A stretch of 64,000 nt of DNA from VAZQ01 sp036557665 (GTDB lineage Bacteria; Pseudomonadota; Alphaproteobacteria; Rhizobiales; Xanthobacteraceae). This document shows positions 7,504 through 14,719 of the stretch, in pieces. Below the pieces are notes generated by a model. The model did not search any database and was not told the origin of the DNA. It saw only the letters and a program-made list of their open reading frames with translations. Position 1 is the stretch's first letter. Every line of letters starts with the position of its first letter. The translations under genes and the position numbers were made by a program. The stretch spans positions 1-64,000 of the forward strand of contig DATBHG010000009.1 of assembly GCA_036557665.1 (NCBI GenBank), read 5' to 3'.

Positions 7504-8460
7504 ATGCCGCGACATCCGCACTACGTCCCGCACGGTGTCATCCCGGCCGTGCTGCTCCCGTTCAACGACGACCTCTCCATCGATGAGCGCAGCTTCCGCA
7601 GCCATTTGCGCGACGTAGCGGCGACCAAGGGTCTTTCGGCCATCACCATCAACGCGCATTCCACCGAGGTCGCCTCGTGCAGCTTCGATGAGCAGCGCCG
7701 GGTGCTCGAGATGGCGCAGGACGAGGTCGGCGAGCGGCTCCCGCTCGTGAGCGGCGTGTGGGCGGACGGCAGCATCGAGGCCGCCCGCATCGCCCGCATG
7801 GCGCACGACGGCGGCGCCTCCGCGCTGCTCGTGTTCCCGCCGGCTCCGTTCACGCTCGGTCAATCGCCTGACATGGCAATCGCGCATTTCAAGCGCATTG
7901 CCGATGCGACCGATCTTCCGCTAATCGCCTTCCAGTATCCGCTCGCCACCGGCCAGGGATATCCGCGCGACACCTTGTTGCGGCTTGTCGAGCAAGTGCC
8001 GACGGTGCGGGCGATCAAGGACTGGGCGGGGAACGTACCGCAACACGAGATGCACATCCGGACGCTGCAGAGCCTGCCGCGACCGGTGAACGTGCTGACC
8101 ACCCACAGCGCATGGCTATTGAGCTCGCTGGTGCTCGGCTGCAACGGGCTGCTCTCCGGCAGCGGCAGCGTCATCGCCGATTTGCAGGCAGCGCTGTTCC
8201 GCGCGGTGCAGGCCAAGAACCTCGCCGAGGCGCAGCGGCTCAACGACCGCATTTATCCGCTCGCCCGCGTATTCTACGCCGATCCCTGGGCCGACATGCA
8301 CAACCGCATGAAGGAGGCGCTGGTGCTGCTCGGGCGTCTGCCGCGCGCCGTCGTGCGTCCGCCGCTGGTCAAGCTCGCGTGCGCCGAGATCGATCGCATC
8401 CGCCTCGCTCTGATCGAGGCGGGCCTGCTCGCCGCGACCGCAACGCGCGACGCAGCCTAG
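7504..8460 (+). CDS. Dihydrodipicolinate synthase/N-acetylneuraminate lyase family protein
   Basis: 318 residues, TIM-barrel class I aldolase/lyase family. The Schiff-base lysine is visible in VRAIKDWAGN (about Lys168) and the catalytic tyrosine in FQYPLATG (about Tyr144). The N-terminal substrate loop, GTTGE or GSTGE in classical members, here reads NAHSTEV, so it is not the lysine-pathway DapA. Such divergent paralogues cleave or dehydrate 2-keto sugar acids or aromatic pyruvate adducts. It starts the rightward strand after the divergent ABC operon, preceded by GAGGAGAC. Substrate unknown; a catabolic role is inferred from the neighbours. Confidence 0.85.
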   Translation: MPRHPHYVPHGVIPAVLLPFNDDLSIDERSFRSHLRDVAATKGLSAITINAHSTEVASCSFDEQRRVLEMAQDEVGERLPLVSGVWADGSIEAARIARMAHDGGASALLVFPPAPFTLGQSPDMAIAHFKRIADATDLPLIAFQYPLATGQGYPRDTLLRLVEQVPTVRAIKDWAGNVPQHEMHIRTLQSLPRPVNVLTTHSAWLLSSLVLGCNGLLSGSGSVIADLQAALFRAVQAKNLAEAQRLNDRIYPLARVFYADPWADMHNRMKEALVLLGRLPRAVVRPPLVKLACAEIDRIRLALIEAGLLAATATRDAA

Positions 8461-8475
8461 GGGCCGAGCACCGAC

Positions 8476-8733
8476 ATGAACCCCAAACCGGGTCCAGGCG
8501 GCGGACGCCGCATCGCATGGCAGAACCTGCTCACCGTCGCCAGCGCTACCATCCTGATAGGGGCGGAGGTCTTCGGTGCGGCTTTTGCCGCCGGCTGGGC
8601 GGTTGCCAACCTGCTCGATCTCGGACCGTATGGGGTCCATATCATGCAGGGGCTATTCTTTCTCTGCGGCCTCGCCGTCATGGTCGCCTTCGTCCGCAGC
8701 GCCCAGCGCATCGAGCCGTTCACGACGCGCTGA
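8476..8733 (+). CDS. Small two-helix membrane protein, unknown function
   Basis: 85 residues, starting 15 bp after the aldolase-family gene and so probably co-transcribed. A short polar, glycine-rich N-terminus is followed by two hydrophobic segments (about residues 20-45 and 52-72) and a basic C-terminus QRIEPFTTR. No family recognised. Length and spacing suggest a real gene, with the usual uncertainty for small proteins. Confidence 0.6.
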   Translation: MNPKPGPGGGRRIAWQNLLTVASATILIGAEVFGAAFAAGWAVANLLDLGPYGVHIMQGLFFLCGLAVMVAFVRSAQRIEPFTTR

Positions 8734-8784
8734 CCGCGCAGCGCGGGTTACGCTCCGCGGATGCTGCGCCGATCCGCCCTGCGA

Positions 8785-10224
8785 CTATTCGCGTCCATCC
8801 AAAGCCGCGCTGGGCAATTGCAGCGGAGGGCTCACCCGTTCGTAGGCAGCTGCCGCCGCGAGCAAGGCCGCGTCGTGGGCCCAGGGCGCGACCAGCTGCA
8901 CGCCGAGCGGAGCCCCGTTCTCGCAAAGTCCCGCCGGCATCGTGATCGCGGGGTGCCCAGTCAGATCGAAGAGGGAGAGATAAGGCGTCCATTCTGTCCG
9001 CAGATCGCCCGCCTCCCTGCCATCGACGATCAGTGGCGCCGCGAGATCATGCTCCGCCGCCACCGGCGGGGCGGAGACGCAGGGCGTCAGGATGAAATCG
9101 AAACTCTGGAACACGCCCTGAACCGCGCGGAAGAGCCCGGTCCGCTTGATCAGCGCGCGCTGCAGGTCGAGGCCGCGATAGGCAAGCCCTGCATCAATGC
9201 CGGCATTGAGTGTGGAGCTGAGTTTCGCGCGGTCATCGGCCTCGAGCGCCGCAAAGCGCGCGGCCCAGTTCGACTGTTGCAGGACGCGCCAGACCGGATC
9301 GGGATTTTCCAGCGGGCAGATCTCCTCCGTGACGCGCGCTCCGAGAGTCGCGAGCAAGCCCGCCGCTCTGTGGGTTGCGGCGATGATCTCATCGGCGACG
9401 TGCCGATTTCCCGTTCGCATCCAAAGGAGCACCCGAGCGCCCGCGATTGTGCTCTGAGCCAGGGCGGCGACGGCGTTAGGTTTCTGGCGCGTAAGGCTAT
9501 GCGGATCGACGGCCGATGCGCCGGCGATCACATCGAGCCCGATCGCCAGATCATTCACCTCGCGCGCCAGCAGTCCGAGGTGGATGAAATTTGCGAACGC
9601 CTCGGGCACGCGATCATGCGGTGCGGTGCCGAGCGTCGGCTTGACCCCGAAAACACCGGTGCAGGCCGCCGGCAGCCGCGTCGAGCAGCCGGCATCGGTC
9701 GCAAGACAGAGGGTGCATAGTCCCGCGGCTGCGGCCACCCCGGCCCCTGCGGAGGAGCCGCCGCAGGTAAGCTCGGGCGCCCAGGGATTGCGGGTCAGTC
9801 CGGTCAGCGGCGAAAAACCGAGCGGCGAATGCGCGAACTCGGTCGTGGTAGTTTTGCCGATGACGACGGCGCCCGCCGCGCGCAGCCGCGCGACCGCGGC
9901 GATGTCCGACTTTGCCGGCGCCGCCTGCGCCATCAGCAGCGAGCCCCAGCGTGTCGGCAGGCCGGCGACATCGAGAATATCTTTGACCGAGACCGGCACG
10001 CCGGCGAGCGGGCCGGGGGCATCGCCGCGCGCGATCGCCGCGGCAATCTCGGTTGCGCGCGCATTGCTGCCCTCGTCGTCGAGCACGGCGAAGGCATTGA
10101 GCCTCTCCTGCAGCGCGTGCGCGCGCTGCAGGCTCGCGCGCACGGTCGCACGCGGATCGCGCTCTCCGCTGCGGTGCTCGCGGGCGAGCGTCGTCGCATC
10201 CGGCAACGTCTTGCTCAGCTCCAT
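8785..10224 (-). CDS. Amidase (amidase signature family)
   Basis: 479 residues. Hydrolyses a C-N bond using a Ser-cisSer-Lys triad. The lysine is in PVSVKDILD, the cis-serine in the loop CGGSSAGAGVAAAAG, and the nucleophile in GCSTRLPA (commonly GGSxRxPA). The frame stays open upstream to 10299 but would then overlap the start of the divergent gene at 10293. The ATG used here gives the normal N-terminus MELSKTLPDATTL. It could be a hydrolase for an aryl or acyl amide, or a GatA-like paralogue; a catabolic role is more likely since no gatB or gatC is nearby. Confidence 0.9.
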   Translation of the reverse strand: MELSKTLPDATTLAREHRSGERDPRATVRASLQRAHALQERLNAFAVLDDEGSNARATEIAAAIARGDAPGPLAGVPVSVKDILDVAGLPTRWGSLLMAQAAPAKSDIAAVARLRAAGAVVIGKTTTTEFAHSPLGFSPLTGLTRNPWAPELTCGGSSAGAGVAAAAGLCTLCLATDAGCSTRLPAACTGVFGVKPTLGTAPHDRVPEAFANFIHLGLLAREVNDLAIGLDVIAGASAVDPHSLTRQKPNAVAALAQSTIAGARVLLWMRTGNRHVADEIIAATHRAAGLLATLGARVTEEICPLENPDPVWRVLQQSNWAARFAALEADDRAKLSSTLNAGIDAGLAYRGLDLQRALIKRTGLFRAVQGVFQSFDFILTPCVSAPPVAAEHDLAAPLIVDGREAGDLRTEWTPYLSLFDLTGHPAITMPAGLCENGAPLGVQLVAPWAHDAALLAAAAAYERVSPPLQLPSAALDGRE

Positions 10225-10292
10225 GGCGCCTGCTTGCCAAAAATTTTCCGGTTCATCAGTATGGTCCGGACTGCGTACATGAGGAGGACGCG

Positions 10293-10661
10293 ATGGCACA
10301 GGTGCCGCTGGCGACCAAGGGCAACTACCTGCATATCTATGATTTCCGCGTGCAAAAAGGCCATGAGGAGGAGTTCATCAAGTCGTTCGAGAAATTCGAC
10401 TACTCGGATGGCAACCCCATGCACAAGTCGAAGGCGCAGGTGAAGGATGGGGTGCTCTGCCGCGATACCGAGGACCCGCAGCGCTTCTTCCTGATCGCGG
10501 AATGGGCCGACATCGACGAGCATGCACGCATTCGCAAGATCCTCGCCAACGAGATCAAGCCCGAGTTCATCAAATACATCGAAGGCGGCAAGTTTGTGCC
10601 TAAATATGTGGAGGTGGTTTCGTCGACGCCCGACGAGATCCTCAACAAGGCGGCGTCGTGA
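10293..10661 (+). CDS. Putative dimeric alpha/beta-barrel (ABM-like) protein
   Basis: 122 residues. The pattern YLHIYDFRVQKGHEEEFIKS at the start, then RFFLIAEWADIDEHARI, resembles the antibiotic-biosynthesis-monooxygenase-like ferredoxin-fold proteins, in which a strand opens with a x-V-x-x-G-x-E-x-x-F motif. No catalytic residue can be named. A GGAGG ribosome site precedes the ATG. The next gene begins 10 bp downstream, so the two are probably an operon. A small enzyme or helper in aromatic degradation is a guess from context. Confidence 0.65.
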   Translation: MAQVPLATKGNYLHIYDFRVQKGHEEEFIKSFEKFDYSDGNPMHKSKAQVKDGVLCRDTEDPQRFFLIAEWADIDEHARIRKILANEIKPEFIKYIEGGKFVPKYVEVVSSTPDEILNKAAS

Positions 10662-10671
10662 CCGCGGGAAA

Positions 10672-11316
10672 ATGCGGGCCCTCTACACGTTTTTCCGCTC
10701 CTCGACGTCCTATCGGCTGCGCATCGCACTGGGCCTGAAAGGGCTCGACTGGGAACCGCACTACGTCAGCCTGCCGCGCATGCAGCACCGCGCGCAGGAC
10801 TACATGGCGTTGAACCCGCAAGGGCTGGTCCCTGCGCTGATCGAGGATGGCGGCGCTGTACTCGCGCAGAGCCTCGCCATGATCGAATATCTGGACGAAA
10901 AATATCCCGATCCGCCGCTGCTGCCGCGAGATCCCATCGAACGCGCATATGTACGCGGACTTGCTCAGATCGTCGGCTGCGATATCCACCCGCTCAACAA
11001 TGTCCGCGTGCTCAAATGGCTCGCCAGCCGCTGGGAGCTCAGCCAGGAGGAGGTGAACGAGTGGTACGGGCACTGGATCGCGGAGGGCATGCGCTCGTTC
11101 GAGGCGACGCTCAACCAGCACAGGCGCTTTGGAAAATTCTGCCTGAGCGACAGCGTAACCATGGCCGACGTGTGCCTGGTCCCGCAGATTGCCAATGCGC
11201 GCCGCTTCGACTGCCCGCTCGACGATTTCCCGCGCTCGGTTGCGATCGCAGATTTGGCGGCGCAGCTTCCGGCCTTCAAAGCCGCGCATCCCTCAGTGCA
11301 GGGCGACGCGGCGTAA
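10672..11316 (+). CDS. maiA: Maleylacetoacetate isomerase-like glutathione transferase (zeta class)
   Basis: 214 residues, the normal size. MaiA isomerises maleylacetoacetate or maleylpyruvate with glutathione in the cytoplasm. The N-terminal thioredoxin-like domain has the zeta-class active-site stretch RSSTSYRLRIAL (residues 9-20) and LNPQGLVPALIEDG. The C-terminal helical domain includes DIHPLNNVRVL and ends FKAAHPSVQGDAA, close to the family ending AHPxxQPDxP. It may finish the breakdown of a ring-cleavage product (gentisate or homogentisate type). No such ring-cleaving dioxygenase lies directly beside it. Confidence 0.85.
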   Translation: MRALYTFFRSSTSYRLRIALGLKGLDWEPHYVSLPRMQHRAQDYMALNPQGLVPALIEDGGAVLAQSLAMIEYLDEKYPDPPLLPRDPIERAYVRGLAQIVGCDIHPLNNVRVLKWLASRWELSQEEVNEWYGHWIAEGMRSFEATLNQHRRFGKFCLSDSVTMADVCLVPQIANARRFDCPLDDFPRSVAIADLAAQLPAFKAAHPSVQGDAA

Positions 11317-11321
11317 TGCGG

Positions 11322-11474
11322 CTGTAGGGTTGGCTAGTTTACAAGTTGGCTGCCTGCGGCCAACTTGTACAACGTAACCCACCATCCAGCCGGGATGTGC
11401 CCCCTTACCTTGGTGGGTTACGCCTCATAACTCGGCTGCAAGCAGCCGAGTTATGAGACTAACCCACCCTACAG
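11322..11474. repeat. Composite nested palindromic element, about 153 bp
   Basis: The outer ends CTGTAGGGTTGGCTAGT (11322-11338) and ACTAACCCACCCTACAG (11458-11474) are inverted repeats with two mismatches. Inside are a hairpin with arms ACAAGTTGGC / GCCAACTTGT (11341-11368), a 10-bp pair GTAACCCACC (11374-11383) / GGTGGGTTAC (11412-11421), and a nearly loopless 16-bp palindrome (11424-11457, arm CTCATAACTCGGCTGC). It has no coding frame. It looks like a non-autonomous mobile repeat placed between two convergent genes. Confidence 0.75.
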
Positions 11475-11487
11475 CACCGAACCAGAA

Positions 11488-12006
11488 TCACACCGGCAAA
11501 CAAAGTGCGTTGTCGATCAGCAGGCTGTCGTAGACGCAGCGGCGTTCCGCGAGCTTGAGCGCCCCGTCCACCCGGCGGAACAGATCATGATAAGCGCCGA
11601 CCTGGTGCAGCTTGGCTTCCGGACGATCGTAGAGGACCTGGATCAGGACGTAGTTCGCTCGTGCGCGGATGCCGCCACCAGGCGCTTGTCCGAGAACCTG
11701 CAGATTGCCGATGATATGCCGCAAGTAGCGCGGGGCAAACATGGTGGTCTTCTCCAGCGCAAACGCGCGGTCGTAGATCATCCGCTTGCTGTCGCAATAG
11801 ATGAGACCGACCGGCATGCCGTGATCGGCATTCTCGCGCGAGATGACGACATAGAACGCGTCCTCGGTGAACATTTCCACCCAGTCGAGGAGCCGCTGCT
11901 CATCGAGCGCGGCGGCGTAGGCGGCATTGAACTCGCTGACCTCGTGATAGAGCAGGAGCGCGTCGAGCCGGGCATCGCGCGTCTTGGCCGAGCCGACGTC
12001 GAGCAT
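11488..12006 (-). CDS. Aromatic-ring-hydroxylating dioxygenase, beta subunit
   Basis: 172 residues, the usual size for the small structural subunit of Rieske non-heme iron oxygenases (cone-like, NTF2-type fold). LYHEVSEFNAAYAAALDEQ with DWVEMFTEDAFYVV near the N-terminus and a C-terminal RRCVYDSLLIDN match the family. It starts 5 bp after the stop of the alpha-subunit gene, so the two are translated together and should form an alpha3-beta3 oxygenase. Reductase and ferredoxin partners are not adjacent. Confidence 0.9.
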   Translation of the reverse strand: MLDVGSAKTRDARLDALLLYHEVSEFNAAYAAALDEQRLLDWVEMFTEDAFYVVISRENADHGMPVGLIYCDSKRMIYDRAFALEKTTMFAPRYLRHIIGNLQVLGQAPGGGIRARANYVLIQVLYDRPEAKLHQVGAYHDLFRRVDGALKLAERRCVYDSLLIDNALCLPV

Positions 12007-12011
12007 TGCGT

Positions 12012-13295
12012 TCAGACGCCCATTTCCTGGCGCCAGTGCTTGTACATCGCGCGGATCGCAGCCTCCGATATCAGAGTATCGGCGGTACCCGCTTCAATGG
12101 CGGGGTCGAGCTTCACCAGATGACGCCTGCCGGGCACTCGCCGCATGCCGTCCTGCACGAATTTCATCGCCTCGTTGTCCTCCAGGCCCAGGAAGCCAGC
12201 CGGTCCCATGAGGTTGCCCTGGCGAAGCCGATGCTGCGTCATCTCCTCGCCGTCGCCCTCGAAGCCGAACATGGTCCATTTCATGATGAACTCGTGCGGG
12301 CCGGTGGGCACGATCTGCCGGATGCCCAGGGTGTTCATCTCGCGCTGCACGATCAGGTTCGGCCAGATGGTGCTCATGGTCACCGACCACGGGCTGTCGA
12401 ATTCCTCCACGAAGTCCATGAAGCGCGTCTCCCGCAGCGTCATGCCTTCCCGGTAGGCGCGCATCTCCTTCTTGTCGGCGGCCGCAACATCCTTGATCTC
12501 GGACTTTGCCGAGGCCATGACCCCATGCCGTCCGCTCTTGTCGGTGAGCATCAGCGAACGGTTGCCTGCCACCAGGAGACCGAAGGTCACCAGGAATGTA
12601 TGCAGCAGCGTGGCGTGATACGGGTCCTTCAAATTCTCATGATAGAGCTTCCAATTGCCGGGAAGCGAGTGGCGGTAATGGCCGAGCACCCTGAGCTTGC
12701 GCCCGTCGAACGTCGCCTCGAACTCGCGCAGTACCTCGGGGCCGAGATAGTCGGCGAAGGTTTCCATGTCCTCGCGGTAGGAAGCGAACACCACGCCGTT
12801 ATGGGTCGTGACGTTCAGCTTGCGCAGCCCGTGCTCCGCCAAGTTGAAGCTTTTCGGCATGCCGCCTTTGCCGGCAACCCCCCGCCGGAACGGCACGCCG
12901 ATGAGATTGCCTTTGAGATCGTAGGTCCACTGGTGATAGGGACAGATGAACTCGTTGACGTTGCCGGAAAGCTCGCGGCAGAACTCGGCGGCACGATGCA
13001 CGCACCGGTTCTCGACGACGTTGATGGATCCGTCTTTCGCTCGAGCAACTACGACGGGCGTCGGGCCCACGTGGGAGCGGATGAAGTCGCCGGGATTTGC
13101 GATTTCGGCCTCGAGCCCCACGTAGTTCCACGTGGGTCCGTGAAAGATACGCTCGACCTCGCGCCGATAAACGGCGTCGTCCGTGTAGACCCAGTCCGGA
13201 ATTTCAGTGAGATCGCCGGGCCAGACATATTGCCGGTCGAAAAGGACGGCATCGCCTCCTGCGTGCGCCGCACTGCCGTTTCCGCCGTCGCTCAC
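12012..13295 (-). CDS. Aromatic-ring-hydroxylating dioxygenase, alpha subunit (Rieske)
   Basis: 427 residues from the GTG chosen here. It inserts O2 into an aromatic ring, as cis-dihydroxylation or an O-demethylation-type reaction. The Rieske centre is C-V-H, 16 residues, C-P-Y-H, within NRCVHRAAEF and FICPYHQWTY. The mononuclear iron ligands are in NLKDPYHATLLH (Asp-x2-His-x4-His). The usual HGW after the second Rieske motif is HQW. The frame stays open to 13448. The GTG at 13295 has GGAG 6 nt before it and gives a normal N-terminus, whereas the sequence further upstream is AT-richer and looks like a promoter. Substrate unknown. Confidence 0.9.
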   Translation of the reverse strand: MSDGGNGSAAHAGGDAVLFDRQYVWPGDLTEIPDWVYTDDAVYRREVERIFHGPTWNYVGLEAEIANPGDFIRSHVGPTPVVVARAKDGSINVVENRCVHRAAEFCRELSGNVNEFICPYHQWTYDLKGNLIGVPFRRGVAGKGGMPKSFNLAEHGLRKLNVTTHNGVVFASYREDMETFADYLGPEVLREFEATFDGRKLRVLGHYRHSLPGNWKLYHENLKDPYHATLLHTFLVTFGLLVAGNRSLMLTDKSGRHGVMASAKSEIKDVAAADKKEMRAYREGMTLRETRFMDFVEEFDSPWSVTMSTIWPNLIVQREMNTLGIRQIVPTGPHEFIMKWTMFGFEGDGEEMTQHRLRQGNLMGPAGFLGLEDNEAMKFVQDGMRRVPGRRHLVKLDPAIEAGTADTLISEAAIRAMYKHWRQEMGV

Positions 13296-13330
13296 GACGA
13301 TCTCCGTATCTTTAGATGCTGCTGCAATTG

Positions 13331-13351
13331 TGTAGCATACTTGTAGCATGC
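13331..13351. promoter_or_regulatory. Candidate operator: direct repeat with 11-bp period
   Basis: TGTAGCATAC and TGTAGCATGC lie one helical turn apart in the divergent region between the Rieske dioxygenase genes and the TRAP binding-protein gene. Such phased repeats are typical regulator sites. No regulator gene is adjacent. The rest of the gap up to 13599 shows nothing else I can support. Confidence 0.35.
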
Positions 13352-13598
13352 GCAAAATCGCGCTCCCCAGTGCAAGACGTGCGTCGGGCGTGCAGGCGAT
13401 TTTGTCCACGCGGCAACGGGTCCCCGATGGGCGGGGGAACCGCGGCAATCGCGCCGCGCGCTCGATCTCGGATCGACGTCTGCGAGGACGCGTTTGCCCA
13501 CCTTGCGGTTTGACTCACTCCGCGTGCTTCATCAGTATCGTTACATCACACCCGCGCGGTCATTGCGCGTGTTTTCGCACATGCCTGAAGGAGAAGCC

Positions 13599-14693
13599 AT
13601 GAAACGGCGCAAGTTTCTGCAGCAGGCGGCAGCAGGCGGCCTCCTCGCCGGCACGATGGCATCGCCTGCTCGGGCTCAGGGCGAGCCTGCCGTCCGATGG
13701 CGGCTCGCCGCCAGCTGGCCGAAGAGCCTCGATACCATCTACGGATCAGTCGAGGATCTCTGCCGGCGCGTGAGCCAGCTCACCGACAAGAAGCTCGAGA
13801 TCCAGCCCTTTGCCGGAGGTGAGATCGTTCCGCCCTTGCAAGTGATGGACGCGACACAGAACGGCACGGTCGAGTGCGGCCATACCCTGACCGCGTTCTA
13901 TATCGGCAAGAATCCCGCCTACGCGTTCGACTCCGGCGTCGCCTTCGGATTGAACAACCGCCAGCAGAACGCCTGGCTGTATTATGGCGGTGGGCTCGAG
14001 CTCTTGCGGGAGCTGTTCCGCAAGAACGGGATGGTTCAGATCCCATGCGGCAATGTCGGCGTGCAGATGGGCGGCTTCTACCGCAAGGAGATCAACAGCG
14101 TCGATGATCTCAAAGGCCTCAAGTTCCGGATCGGCGGGCTCGGCGGGACGATCCTGACCAGGCTCGGAGTCGTGCCGCAGCAGATCCCCACCGCCGACAT
14201 CTATCCGTCGCTGGAGCGCGGAACCATCGATGCCGCCGAATGGATCGGCCCGTATGACGACGAGAAGCTCGGGCTCTACAAGGTCGCCAAATTCTATTAC
14301 TACCCCGGCTGGTGGGAAGGCTCCGCGATGATCACGCTCCTGATCAATGCGCAGCACTACGATGCGCTGCCGCAGCTCTACAAGGACGCGCTCGACGCCG
14401 CCTGTGCCGAGCAGAACGTGATGATGATGGCCAAATACGATGCCAAGAACCCCGAGGCCCTTCGGCGACTGGTGGCGGCCGGGGTTCAGCTCCGGCAATT
14501 TCCGCGCCCCGTTCTCGATGCCTGCTACAAGGCGACTTTCGAGACCTATGACGAGCTCGCCGCCAAGAACGAGGACTTCAAGAAGATCTATGCCTCCTGG
14601 CAGAAGTTCCTCGCCGATTCCAACCTCTGGTTCCGGCTGGCAGAGAACAACCTCGACAACTACCGCTACATCATGGCGGCGCAGCAGCGATAG
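13599..14693 (+). CDS. TRAP-type substrate-binding protein (DctP family)
   Basis: 364 residues. The N-terminus MKRRKFLQQAAAGGLLAG carries a twin-arginine motif (RRKFLQ) and an Ala-rich export signal ending PARAQ, so it should be secreted folded to the periplasm. The DctP fold is seen from RWRLAASWPKSLDTI, then QMGGFYRKEINSVDDLKGLK and FRIGGLGGTILTRLGV, a region that contains the arginine which normally binds the ligand carboxylate. The ATG is preceded by GAAGGAG; more upstream starts are unlikely. No DctQ or DctM membrane partners are nearby, so it is an orphan that must use components elsewhere. It precedes the molybdenum hydroxylase genes. Confidence 0.9.
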   Translation: MKRRKFLQQAAAGGLLAGTMASPARAQGEPAVRWRLAASWPKSLDTIYGSVEDLCRRVSQLTDKKLEIQPFAGGEIVPPLQVMDATQNGTVECGHTLTAFYIGKNPAYAFDSGVAFGLNNRQQNAWLYYGGGLELLRELFRKNGMVQIPCGNVGVQMGGFYRKEINSVDDLKGLKFRIGGLGGTILTRLGVVPQQIPTADIYPSLERGTIDAAEWIGPYDDEKLGLYKVAKFYYYPGWWEGSAMITLLINAQHYDALPQLYKDALDAACAEQNVMMMAKYDAKNPEALRRLVAAGVQLRQFPRPVLDACYKATFETYDELAAKNEDFKKIYASWQKFLADSNLWFRLAENNLDNYRYIMAAQQR

Positions 14694-14719
14694 CTCTGCA
14701 GCCCGCTGCGAGGGACGCC

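Noticed and set aside
7504..8460. Lysine-pathway dapA
   Set aside because: The substrate-binding GTTGE loop is not conserved and the neighbours are catabolic.
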